This document shows positions 46,950 to 57,740 of a stretch of DNA of 64,000 nt, in pieces. The stretch spans positions 310,001 through 374,000 of the forward strand of contig JAESUZ010002401.1 in assembly GCA_017311185.1 (NCBI GenBank), written 5' to 3'. Source of the DNA: Proteles cristata cristata (Eukaryota > Chordata > Mammalia > Carnivora > Hyaenidae). Under the pieces are notes generated by a model. That model did no database searches. It was not told the origin of the DNA and worked only from the letters and a program-made list of their open reading frames with translations. Both the position numbers and the translations under genes were made by a program. Numbering within the stretch: the first letter of the stretch is position 1; every line of letters starts with the position of its first letter.

Positions 46950-47480
46950 AGATGTAAAAATGTTTGGAAACCAATTTGGTAGCATCTGTCAAGATTTTAT
47001 ATGCCCATGCCTTTTGATCCAATGATGTTACTTCTAAAGATATATTCTACTGAAGTATAAGCAAATATCAGATAAGCACATATACTCACCAAATGATGCT
47101 TTTTGCAGCATTGTTCTAAGAAGAAAATATCAGAAACACCCTGACAACTCATCAGTAAGAGAATGATTAAATAATTTATGGAATATCCATAGTATGCAAC
47201 AGGCAGGCAGAGTTACATATACTGAGGTGTAAAGGTGATAATGAAACATAAAATAATGAACAATATGCAGATTATAGTTCTATTTATGTAAAATCATTAC
47301 ACACATTTGTAATATCATAAAAAAAGTTTAAAGGATACATACTGAGTCATTAATAATACTTACCTCTGGAGAAACAAGTGGGATTGGAGAGGGTGATGTT
47401 GAAGGAGACCCTTATTCTTCCTGTACACACTTCTGTGTTGTTTGATTTTTATTATGTGCATATATTATCATCTATTTTTA
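46950..47480 (+). repeat. Old L1/HAL1-type fragment
   Basis: ATGTTTGGAAACCAATTTGG, CCAATGATGTTACTTCTAAA, TTTTTGCAGCATTGTTCTAA and TTAAATAATTTATGGAATAT follow the L1 ORF2 tail in order. No open frame. Confidence 0.65.
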
Positions 47481-47699
47481 ATGTAACCTGTACTCACTTC
47501 CCTTGGAAAATTGTATGACTGTACTAAGGAATCTAATTATATGTATCTGAATCTGGTACAGAAAATAAAGAATTCATTATATTGGCCAATAATAGCAGTC
47601 TGCTGTTGAATTTTCAACTTGTTCCCTCACTAATAATCCAATACTTATTTGTGCTAAATGAGCTTTCATTTTCTAGTGTGAACAAAACAAAAGATTGAG

Positions 47700-47950
47700 T
47701 GTGATATGTTAATTTCCCCCAACGAATATGTACTGAACGTCTTCTATGTGCCAGGCACTGTGCTAGGGTTTGGGTATACATGGCCCCTGTCCTAAACTAG
47801 TGAGACTAAAGACTGTGTTGAATAAACAAGCAAAAAAGTAAATAAAACAAAGTACATTTTGATATATGGCAAAGGTAGTAAAAGAAAAAAAGAGTATTGC
47901 GAAAAGTGAATTTTAGAGGACAGAACTGGAGGTAGGATTGAAAAGATTGA
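47700..47950 (+). repeat. Old mammalian interspersed repeat, family unresolved
   Basis: GTCTTCTATGTGCCAGGCAC and TGTGCTAGGGTTTGGGTATA are the hallmark text of a widespread mammalian repeat type. Confidence 0.5.
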
Positions 47951-48099
47951 ATGACTCTAAAGTTTGGTTCTCCCTCCTTGCAGGGGAGGAAAAATATTTT
48001 TCTTTTACCCTTCTAAGTCCTTGAGCAAGACCCCCTGTAATAAAAGAAAGATTTATTAATTAAGACAGAAAATAACCCCACAATTTTAATTAAATACAT

Positions 48100-48860
48100 T
48101 TGCCTTATGAGTCTCATGAATATATATATAGTTAACATGTAAACAGGTCTGGGGCTGAAAGGTAAAAATGTAAATGAAGAGCCTCAACATCATGGACGGG
48201 GCACCACCATCTGGGCCCAGGGGGAGGGAGAGAGGATCTAGAGGTGGTCACCCTCACCTTCAGACATGAAGAGCCAGCTCTAGCTGGCAGCCTCCCTTCC
48301 TCTTTTGACCTTCTTCTCAAAGAGAAGTGATGGCAATACCTGAAGCCCTGTGGCTGTTCAAGGCGCATGCTGTGGCTTCACATGGAAGTGGTGCCTGGCC
48401 AGAGCAAGAACCTTGTGCAGCCCTGATGACCATTTGCAGACCTGGGGCAGATGGAGCAGATGCTTGATCCTGAGACATGGAACTCAGAGTTAAAAGGCCT
48501 CTTCGTGGTTTGAGTTGCACATGGATCACCATCAAGTCTGGGTGGAGGAGTGCTCAAGAAAGGACATTAAGACACAAATAATTGGTCTCTTTTAGAGACT
48601 TTCTTTCAGACAAAATAATTCCTGAAAAGAGGCCTCATATCCTCTACAGGCCAGCTTGATTTGTCCACATCCAGAAATCTGGGTGATGCAAGGAAATGTA
48701 ACACCCCTCTCTGAAACAAATTATGTCTGGCCATACTATTTCTGCTCAGAGAAGCTATTTCTCTCTTTAACAGGAAATAGGGAGGTTGGCTGGATGTGAG
48801 TTTGTCTTCACTCATAGATCTTCAGCATCACAATTTATCTTTAGAGGATTTGTACTGGGC
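48100..48860. other. Unassigned sequence, moderate GC
   Basis: The 72-78 codon minus frames (48132-48535) have no recognised domain. A poly(T) run follows at about 48873-48887. Confidence 0.35.
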
Positions 48861-48999
48861 CACCAAACTTACTTTTTTTTTTTTTTTAAACTAACAGAGC
48901 CCTGCAGGTACTGTACTTGTTACCACATGATGACATGGCTCTCAGTGTGCACAGGGTTGGAGCCATGAGCCAGGACCCCTGGGCCTTTGGGATATGGAT

Positions 49000-49210
49000 T
49001 TTTTTAATGTTTATTTTTAGTTTTGAGAGAGAGACATGGACAGAGCACAAGTGGGAGAAGGCAGAGAGAGAGCGAGACATAGGATCTGAAGCAGAATCCA
49101 GGCTCTGAGCTGTCAGCATAGAGCCCAACACAGGGCTGGAACTCATGAACCATGAGATCATGACCTGAGCCCAAGTCGGATGCTTAACTGACTGAGCCAC
49201 CCAGGTGCCC
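49000..49210 (-). repeat. Feline-type SINE
   Basis: The head is at the right end (GGGCACCTGGGTGGCTCAGT in minus sense) with an A-rich tail on the left. The flanks TGGGATATGGA / TGGGAAATGGA form the duplication. Confidence 0.93.
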
Positions 49211-49364
49211 ATGGGAAATGGACTTTGAGGACTTGATATTGGATATTCAGTGTGAGTCCTGAAATGCAGATGGCAAGGGGACTGTGACAGAGAACTTTAA
49301 CACCACCTTCTTTTCTTCGACTCAGGGCAAAATTCATGGAGCTCCCAATCAAGGAGAGATTTAA

Positions 49365-49500
49365 GCCACGTAATAATAAAAATCATAAATAATTAATAAT
49401 AAAAATAATTAACTAATTAACTAATAAATATTAGCTAATGTCACTAATGAATAATATAATATTTACTACTAGTGTTTAATAGGTAATACTATTAACAGTG
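49365..49500. repeat. AT-rich low-complexity tract
   Basis: AATAATTAACTAATTAAC-like runs with almost no G or C. Confidence 0.8.
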
Positions 49501-50240
49501 AGCATTGTTCTAAGTAGCTCAGGTAAGACTGACAAAAAATGGTGTGTGAAGAGGTCTCCGTTAAAAGAGCAGACCGTATGTTCTCAGAGGAGGTTGGAAT
49601 GGAAAGAGATTATTTGGGGCTGGAACACCTGTAGCACTTGCTTCCAGTCACTGGGATTCCACTTGGGCCTTAAAGGATGGACAGGGTTTGGAAACTACCG
49701 GCAATAGGAGCCTCTCTTTCCTGATACAGCAGCACCTTTCCAAGGACAAAGCCTGTATCTCCTGCTTCCCTCTTCCCTGCTACTCTCCACTCTAAACTGT
49801 GTATTTCTTAAATGTAGAAAATGTTTTGATCCTTCCTTGGTGCTTCACCAGTGCCCAGAAAATGGGTGCTGAACTAACCCTGCTGCTCGCTAGGGCCCCT
49901 TCATTCGGTTAGTAAGCATTACTAGTTCAGGTTAAAACCAGGTGAACTATAACCACATTCATCAGAGCTGTGGTTTAATATTTCCTTTGCATCAAACTGG
50001 GGTTTTGTTTTCTCCCAGGCCAGTACTTGGGAAGGACATGTACATGTGGAGGGTGAAGGCAGTATCTCTTCTTATGGAAGCCTCTGCTGGAGATCGGAGC
50101 AAGATACACTGACACAGTATAGTGAGGGGCCAGAGGAGGGCCCAGGGCTTTGCAGAAGATACTACTATGGCTCCTTATGCTCTGTAGCATACAGCCATCC
50201 CCAAACTTGGCCAAGCTCTTAATTGTCTGCTTATACTATT
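49501..50240. other. Unassigned intergenic sequence
   Basis: The part 49700-49880 may be L2 or MIR derived (GTGCTTCACCAGTGCCCAGA), but it is too diverged to call. Confidence 0.4.
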
Positions 50241-50254
50241 CAAGCCCCAGTTTT

Positions 50255-50511
50255 GTTTTGTTTTGTTCAGTTTTTTAAATTTACAACTTTAATTCTTTTT
50301 TAATGTTTATTTATTCATTTTAAGAGAGAGTGCATGCATGTGTGAGTGAGCAGAGGACGGGCAGAGAGGAAGGAAGAGAGAGAATCTCAAGTAGACTCTG
50401 CACTGTCAGCACAGAGCCCAACGCAGGGCTTGATCCCACAAACCATGGGATCATGACCTGAGACGAAATCAAGAGCTGGATGCTTAACAGACTGAGCCAC
50501 CCAGGTGCCCC
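50255..50511 (-). repeat. Feline-type SINE with long tail
   Basis: The duplication is CAAGCCCCAGTTTT / CAAGCTCCAGTTTT (50241-50254 and 50512-50525). The A-tail side is elongated with a TTTTG repeat. Confidence 0.93.
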
Positions 50512-50698
50512 CAAGCTCCAGTTTTTAATAACAGCTGCCCTGCAGAGTCATTTGGAAAATTGAAGATTATGGATATAGAAATATTATGGTAGATAATAAA
50601 GAATTAATAAATATAGTAAAATTACTATAGCTATTTGTATATGGAATAGAAAAAGTAGCTATGACTGGTGGAAGTGCAATGCTGTGCCCAAGAATTAA

Positions 50699-50725
50699 TA
50701 CAACAACAACAACAACAACAACAAA
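50699..50725. repeat. (CAA)n microsatellite
   Basis: About nine near-perfect trinucleotide units. Confidence 0.95.
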
Positions 50726-51320
50726 GGATCATTTAGGGCCAGAGGTGCTTCTGGCACTCACACTTTCATTAGGGACTGAAGGGATAGCATCTAGGGCCTT
50801 TCAGGGCTCTGGGAGCTATGAGAACAGCCCAGGCATTGGGGAATGCCACTGCCTTCACCACATTCACAATGTGGGTGTGAGGAGCCTGCTCCTGTTGTCA
50901 AATCATATATCTGTATTCACGCACCCCTTCCCAACCCACCCCTCAACACTGTCCAAATTGGTGCTCTGGTCCTTTGTATACATTTGCCTTCTACCCCTGG
51001 GACTGTTCTGAGAAGGCTCCTAGAGTCTTCAGCTAGCCTGACAGCTAGACGGCTTGGGTATGGAGAGAAGGGAGAAAGTGTGCAGCCTTAAAGGACCCTC
51101 ACTGGAGAGCTGCTAAAGTTTTGCTCAGTATTCAGAGAGATTCACACATCTACCTTTATCACATGCCCCCATGGTTGTTTCTCTTCTTCTAGGTTTTCAC
51201 TTCCTGTAGGATGCAGCCCAGAACTACCCACCATCCAAATCACTGCTCCCCATCCATGCTCTTCTTGAAATACTTCCTTATATTACCTCTTGGTATAGTC
51301 CCTACACACAATTAAGGCAT
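50726..51320. other. Unassigned intergenic sequence
   Basis: A 116-codon plus frame (50661-51011) runs through the CAA repeat and has no domain. Nothing else is seen. Confidence 0.4.
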
Positions 51321-51884
51321 TGATGGGGTTGAGGACATACTACCCCCAAATACGGCACCTTGGCATGTTAAATATCTTCAGGTGAAAGAATTAAAAAAAA
51401 AAACAAACAGTAGATGCAGGAAGGTCACTGTGACCTCCCACATTCCCTCCCCATCCCTAAAACAGGTCATAAAACTCCCATGTGAAAGGTACCCTCCCTG
51501 TACCAGGAGGAGAAAAGACATTCTTATTACCACCAGAGATGGTAATATTTGGAGCCAAGAAATCTGTACAAACAAACCTTGTTAAACTCATCCTTATCTT
51601 CCTAGTTACTTCTACAACTATTTACTACCCCTAGCCCAATCCCCTTTGTCTTGACAATTCTTCACAAGTTTATTGTTTCTGTGCCTAAAAGATATAAAAG
51701 CTTTCTGCTCTGGTCACTTATTCTGATCTTCATTATCTTGTGAAGGCTCCCATGTACGTGCACATGTAACAATTCAGTAAGTGTATATGCTTTTCTCTGG
51801 CTAATCTGGCTTTGCCAGTTTAATTTTCAGACCCAGTCAGGGACCCCAAGAGGCTTGGAGGAAACTCCCCTCTCCCTTCCCTTA
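51321..51884 (+). mobile_element. Class I-type solo LTR, copy A
   Basis: This begins TGATGGGGTTGAGGACATAC and has a TATA-type GATATAAAAG at 51691-51700. It ends in a U5-like TTCAGACCCAGTCAGGGACC segment. The reverse complement of 52673-53385 aligns with it along its length, showing that both are one LTR family. Exact ends and target duplication are unclear, and I cannot name the family. Confidence 0.7.
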
Positions 51885-52672
51885 TAGCATCAGAGAGAGA
51901 GGACTCATAGGACAGAGATGTTTTAAAGAGTAAACGTCTGGAAGGGGTAAAACAAAACAGAAATGGTATGCTGGCATTTAGGGGAAGGGATGGGAGGCTT
52001 TTCTTCCTCCTTTCTTTCATTCCTTCTTCCCCAATGATTGGTCCTCATACTGGGTAGGAATTACCCAAATTAAAAATGGGAATTGGTTCAGGGGGCTAAA
52101 CATCTTGTCCATGTATCTCCAAGAATTTGATGCAAGAGTTGTATTTTATTCTACCGAAACAAGAATCCATTATCATTCTCTTTCTCTTGTTCTAACCCTC
52201 ACCCTTTTTTTCTAATTATTTTTCTAGGTTTCCCTATGGCAAACAATGTATGTTTGTATACATATACAAATTCCTATGTATATAATTCATTACCTATAAA
52301 ATTCATGTTTGGCAGAGAAAAAAATGATCACTGTAAAAAATTTCTTTGCTAATCTGAATATATTTACATAAGTATATGCTACTGAGGAATATGACTGTTG
52401 GATATGGATATATCAATGTTTGGGTTGCCAAATAAAAGCACAGGATTTCCATTTAAATTTGAGTTTCAGGTAATGAATTTTTTTAGTTTGAGTATATGTC
52501 AAGTACTATAAGAGAAAGAGGAAAAATAGCTGTTGGGTAGGCAATTATACTTCCACCTCACCAAGCTAGGTTTTACTCTGATTTTTCTAATTCAAAGAGA
52601 TGTTAGTTTCAGGACACGAATAAGCCGAAGGTTTTGGGGGTTTTTAAGCATTACCTTTATTACTCATTTTAG
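51885..52672. other. Spacer between two LTRs of one family
   Basis: I see no gag, pol or env remnant. A fragment at 52420-52500 (GTTGCCAAATAAAAGCACAG) resembles an old interspersed repeat. The rest is unassigned. Confidence 0.4.
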
Positions 52673-53385
52673 GTGAGGAAAAAAGTTTTCATTGACCCAC
52701 TTAGGATTCCTTCCTGGATCTGCAAATGAAAACTACAAAGACAGATTAACAGGAAAAAAGCATTCCAATGTATTTAAGGTAAGTTTTACAGGACATGGAG
52801 ACTTCATAAGAAAATGAAGATCCAAAGAAAGGGTTGATTCTGAGTATTTGAGTCTTTTTATGCCAGGCTGATGAAGAGCAGGTAGTCGTGAAGAAATATG
52901 ATAGGTCAGACTACGAGGTAAATGTTGTAAACAATGGGAAACTTAGCAAGGCCTGTTCAGTCAGATTCTTCTGTGTCCCTTTGTCATCAGAGATAAGAAT
53001 GCTCCTTTCCGGGTATAAGGAGGGACATCTCTCATAAAGGTTTTATGACCTGTTTCCGGAAAGAAGAGGTGGGTGGGGTGTCAAAATGACTTTCCTGCAT
53101 CTGCTGTTTTCTTAACCTCCTTCAATTTAAAATATTCAATATGCTAGCAGTGCCTGGGGGCTTAGTTGGTTTAAGCATCTGACTCTTGATTTCATCTCAG
53201 GTCATGACCTCACCATTCATGACACTGAGCCCTGCATGGGGCTCTGCACTGACAAGCACAGAATCTCTGCTTGGGACTGTCTCTCTCTTCCTTTCTCCTT
53301 GCTCACCCCCTCTCAAAATAAAATAAAGCATTCAATATGCTAATGTGCCATATTTTGGTGTAGTGTGTCCTGAACCCCATCACTA
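52673..53385 (-). mobile_element. Class I-type solo LTR, copy B (opposite orientation), split by a SINE
   Basis: In minus sense it reads TGATGGGGTTCAGGACACAC at the 5' side, then GCAGATGCAGGAAAGTCATT, CAGGTCATAAAACC, a TATA-type GGCATAAAAAGAC (about 52854-52866) and a U5 with GTTTTCATTTGCAGATCCAG. It parallels copy A in order. A SINE at 53146-53330 interrupts it. Confidence 0.7.
53146..53330 (+). repeat. Feline-type SINE nested in LTR copy B
   Basis: The duplication TTCAATATGCTA lies at 53134-53145 and 53331-53342. The head is diverged (AGTGCCTGGGGGCTTAGTTG). Confidence 0.92.
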
Positions 53386-54289
53386 TCCAAGGCAATGCTA
53401 ACCAATAGTTATCACTTGCAGTTTTGTATGAACACCACCAGGCCCAACTGCCCAGAAGGGAAGTGTTCTGACCACATTATAACTTTTTTTGAGGCAGGAA
53501 TGGTGAGGCTGTGGTGACATCCCATCACACTTGTTTATATCACTTTAGGCAGATTCAATTATGATAACCAATCACAAATTACTTTTGGGACACTGAAAGC
53601 CACATTCCTTCCTCTTTTCTCATAAAAAATGAAATAGCTAAGCAAGTATAACTCTTGGATATAGAAGGACACCTTATACGAATTGGACAGATATGACATG
53701 TTTTCTTCCCTATTGCATTACCATAATTTACCTTTTGGGACAGGGTCACATAGACCTTGGTTTGCTCAACAGTCCATCTACAGTTAATTCTACTTATTCT
53801 GCAAAACAAAGGAAGAAGCCTTAATGTGGTAAAGGAATGTTGTTTCCTACAATACCAAGCAAGGCCATAATTGTGTGAATAAAGGAGAGGGTAAAATTCT
53901 GGAAGAGTTTCAGAGGTAGAGTCAATCATCTGATATGTGATTAAATAAGAGGAATAAATTGAGAAGGGTATTGAGAAACATGCCAGGCTTCTGGGGTTTG
54001 TATGTGAATGAATGGTAGGGCTATCACTGAGCCAGGAAAAACAAGCAAGGAGAAGCAGGTTTGGCTTCTAATGTAAAAGAGACTGTGTAAAGGTGGGATC
54101 TGAATGTAATTACTTTTCTCTGCTGCATATTCCTCATCCCTTCATGGGCTTTTCCACATTCTAAGAATTTTTTGAGCAAACTACTTTAAATTTTAGTTTA
54201 TTTTGTCTTTTAAGAAAACAGATATCTATAGTATCCCATCAGAGTTTTTCATCTATCTAAGATTATCAGTGTTCCCATAATGAATTCCT
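53386..54289. other. Unassigned intergenic sequence
   Basis: A 116-codon minus frame (53579-53929) has no recognised domain. Confidence 0.4.
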
Positions 54290-54610
54290 ATAAATTCCAA
54301 GCCAAAGCAAATAAACATGAAATTTTAATCACCCTGTTGGAAACTGACGTCTGTGTTTTGGAGTCAAAATATAACGAACACAAAGACAGAGCTTGGGATA
54401 AAGGAGATCAATAGTTTTACTGCTTTGCAGGGTGAAGGAGGCTGCTGCAGGCTAAAGCTCTCTAAACTACAAGTCCGCCAGGAGAAAGGTGCTGGGGGTC
54501 GATATAGCAAAACATAGTGGGGTTATACAGGATCTAGATGGTTTTCACAGGAATTGTCAGCCTCATCTGTCATGTCTTCAGGGTGGTACGAGGTTCCTGA
54601 AACAAAAGAC
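54290..54610 (-). repeat. Possible LTR fragment
   Basis: GGGATAAAGGAGATCAATAG, then TTTTACTGCTTTGCAGGGTG, looks like the complement of an LTR R/U5 segment around a polyadenylation signal. This is weak and family-less. Confidence 0.3.
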
Positions 54611-55129
54611 TAAGAAGAGAGAAGGGGAGGTTTGCAGAAGAGAGGAAAAACACTACTTAGTTTAAAATTGAACTTCACTGAAGCCACTGATTTGATTTTT
54701 GTTCAACTTCTATGCATTTAAGCAGTTTCAACGCTACTCAGCTTTGTTGGGGTGAAATGCACACTTAACCTGTTTTCTGGACATACTGAAAATAGCTTGG
54801 ACAACCCCTGCCCCTACCATGTTCCTGAGTCATGATTAGTGTCCCATAAATGATTGCTGAGAAGTAAATACATCTTTTGAAATATCTCATTTAGCTTTAA
54901 TGTACAATTCTAAGGTTTACTAGAAACTTCTTTTGTTTCTAATCACCTACTACTACAAAAATTGATTTTCATGAAGTATGTAATGTTTATTTTGGTTTTC
55001 TTACATAACTAATGTTGCTCAATTAGTCATAATGTCATCTATTATAACAACACTACCAACAGAGGATCATGTCACAGTTGAGTTTAAAATCTGTTGGCTT
55101 CCTGAATGGAGTAAGATCCAAATTGAACT

Positions 55130-55340
55130 TTATAACCCTTGATGGTTTGACTTCTATCTACCCTTCCAGTTAATTTCATTTATATTCTGTTCTCCAAAAC
55201 ATGTCCTGAATATATACCTCTGCCTAAAATGCCAGTTTTTCTCCTTTTCATCTACTCATATTCTCACTTGACTCATATTGAAGGCCCAAACTCAAATGTC
55301 ACCTTCACTAGGTTTATTTGGAATTATCCAGCATCCAACA
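55130..55340 (+). repeat. L2 LINE fragment
   Basis: CTACCCTTCCAGTTAATTTC, then GCCCAAACTCAAATGTCACC and TTCACTAGG fit the L2 3' region upstream of its terminus. Confidence 0.55.
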
Positions 55341-55689
55341 TAGACCCTGCTCAAAGCAAATAACTAAAGAAGTGAAGTTTTTAATGTTTCATTCCAAGAA
55401 ATTTTGTTTGGAATATCACCCCAGAATTCTTCTAGATTATAACTGACTTACGCAATTAAAAGAATAAAAGACTTCTAGAATCCTTGAAAAGAAAATATTT
55501 GATAATATCTTTTGGAAATAAAGCTCAGACATATTCTTTCACTCCTTTTTCATATACAATAACTAGATATATTTTGTAAGCAAATCTTCCCAAACACTTG
55601 TTTTAAATTATTATACCTTTTGTTATGACAATTAACCACTCAAATTAAATTATAAAGCTGAAACTAAGAAATAAGTAATGTGCTGAACT

Positions 55690-56620
55690 CATTTAGTGTT
55701 CTACCACTGAAAATACAGTGATAAACAGTGTAAATCAGGACTTTTCTTCTTGAATTTACATACTTTCATTTTAATTAGGGGTGGTGAAATGGTCAGTAAA
55801 CAAATGGGTATATCAAAGTAATCATGTTGTACAGAGATTTAAAATTTTAAATACAAAGATTGAGAATGGAAGATCTGGGGGAGCCTCTCTGAGTAGGCAT
55901 GAGATCTGAAGATGGGCTCTGAAGCTGAAGACTGCAAAATTCAGAGAAAAGAGCATTCCAAGCACAGGGCTCTGAGGCATAGTAACGAGACAGAAAATGG
56001 TAGATGAGGTAGGTAAAGAGCCACACATAGATCAAGTAGTTCTTTATAAGCAAGCATAAGGAGTGTGGATTTAAATCTCCGAATAATGGAGAACCAATTG
56101 GTAGACTTTAAGAAAGGGAGCAATATAGGGGGACCTGGGTGCCTCAAGTTGATTAAGCCTCCTACTTTGACTCAGGTCATGATCTCTCTGTTTGTGAGTT
56201 TGAGTCCCACTCAGGCTCTTCGCTGACAGTGCAGAGCTTGAAGCCTGTGTCAGATTCTGTGTCTCCCTCTCTCTGCTCTCCTCCTGTGCTCCTGCTCTGT
56301 CTCTCTCTCTCTAAGATAAACAAACATTTAAAAAATTTGTCTTAAAAGAAAGGGAGCAACATAATCTAGGTCATACTTTTTTGTTGTTTGTTTTATAAAA
56401 ACACTTTGGAAGCTGTTTGGAGAATGGATTTCGTGGGGGTGGTGGGGGGGTGAGGCCAATTGGAAGGCAGTAGTAGTACAATCTGGAGAAGACTTCAGCT
56501 CAGTATGACTGAAAATGGAGAGATTTATCCAATTTTGGAAGTTGAGTCAATAGAATTTGAGGACCCACTGTATCCAGGGAAAGTAGGAGAGGTGAAAATT
56601 AATAAAATACCTTTCATCCT
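55690..56620 (+). repeat. Old mammalian interspersed repeat, family unresolved, with a nested SINE
   Basis: GAGAAAAGAGCATTCCAAGC, ACAGGGCTCTGAGGCATAGT and GGAGTGTGGATTTAAATCTC run up to the SINE at 56127. After it come AACACTTTGGAAGCTGTTTG and GTTGAGTCAATAGAATTTGA. The overall order is like the repeat at 30.0-30.4 kb. Confidence 0.45.
56127..56345 (+). repeat. Feline-type SINE, diverged
   Basis: The duplication AAGAAAGGGAGCAA lies at 56110-56123 and 56346-56359. The head carries an extra base pair of changes (GGACCTGGGTGCCTCAAGTT). Confidence 0.93.
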
Positions 56621-56839
56621 GGGGCGCCTGGGTGACTCAGTTGGTTAATCGTCCGACTTCCGCTCAGGTCATGATCTCAATGTTCGTGGATTTGAGCCCC
56701 GCGTCAGGCTCTGTGCTAACAGCCAGCTCAGAGCCTGGAGCCTGTTTCGGATTCTGTTTCTCCCTCTCTGTCTGACCCTTCCCTGCTCATGCTGTCTCTC
56801 TCTCTCTTAGAAATAAAATAAAAAGCATTTAAAAAATAA
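56621..56839 (+). repeat. Feline-type SINE, near-consensus
   Basis: The perfect 20-bp duplication AATAAAATACCTTTCATCCT lies at 56601-56620 and 56840-56859. The tail junction is CTCTTAGAAATAAAATAAA, intermediate between the two subsets seen in this window. Confidence 0.96.
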
Positions 56840-57239
56840 AATAAAATACCTTTCATCCTATTTATGTGGTTCTTAGGATTCTTTGTAACGTCATACTAGT
56901 TCCTCATTAATTAAACTTTGACACGTGTTAATTTTATAAACTCTTTGACACATGTTTGCACACAAATATATTTATGTGATTTTATGTTTTAAAAACAATT
57001 TTTAACAGATAAAATGGGTTGAAGAGTGGATAGGAAAAGAGTACAGGCAGCACGTGTATATTGCATTAAAGAAATTTGGATGAGATCATGTTCTTTTATT
57101 ACCCCTCCTACACTGCCTTGGGGAACTCTCCAAACCCCACTGCATGTGGTCTCGGTGCAATCATTAGGCACTGCATCCCCTCCATCCAGAAATGGCCCCT
57201 TCACGGAGGCCAAAGCCGGCAGTCACTACAAGCTGATGG

Positions 57240-57480
57240 CACACTGACACCACGCAAGCCCAACCATTCTCCATATCCGCCGGCAGCTCCCGCCCACCAG
57301 CTCCCGCCCACCAGCTTCCGACTAACTCGGCAACGTCGCGGAGAGAGACTGCGCGAGTGCTGGTGTCAGCGCGCGGCGGAAGTTGGGAAAGGCGTGACGT
57401 CAGGTGAGAGTCCTGCACCTCGACTAGTTTTTTCCTTCGCTCCGGGGCCGCACCAGGTGCACGGAGGGGATATGCCGTGA
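57240..57480 (+). promoter_or_regulatory. CpG-rich promoter-like block with possible first exon of an unknown transcript
   Basis: An isolated patch of high CpG in AT-rich DNA. It contains a 14-bp tandem duplication CAGCTCCCGCCCAC (57285-57298 and 57299-57312, GC-box-like), an ETS-type CGGAAGT (57377-57383), NRF1-like GCGCGAGTGC, and a palindromic CRE TGACGTCA (57395-57402). The CRE overlaps a strong plus-strand splice donor CAG|GTGAGAG (GT at 57404-57405). There is no TATA box. The layout resembles a CpG promoter with a short non-coding first exon of about 50-100 nt. No protein start with a recognised product is seen. The orientation is inferred from the donor. Confidence 0.5.
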
Positions 57481-57579
57481 TGTCATTTCACCCTGTGGGC
57501 CTCACCCCTTCTTGGGTTCATGGGCCTCCAGCTGGTGTGAGGGGAGGCCTGGGTTCGTGCGCTGTCTTCGTGTGGTCTT

Positions 57580-57740
57580 CTCACAACTCTCGGGCCTTCC
57601 ACCACCCCTGAATCCTCACAACCCTCTGAGTAGGTAGTATTCACTTTTCGAAGTGACTTTTCAAAGTCAAAGGACCAAAGGCCCCGAGAGGAACTTGCAC
57701 GAGGTTACACAGCAGAGCCGTATCCTAGATAGTCTAACCA
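57580..57740 (-). repeat. MIR SINE fragment
   Basis: AATCCTCACAACCCTCTGAG, GTAGGTAGTATT and ACGAGGTTACACAGCAGAGC are in reverse-sense MIR order. The middle is altered by a local AAGTGACTTTTC-type duplication. Confidence 0.65.

Noticed and set aside
51885..52672. Possible provirus between the two related LTRs
   Set aside because: The LTRs are in opposite orientation, and I see no primer-binding site, gag, pol or env similarity in the spacer.
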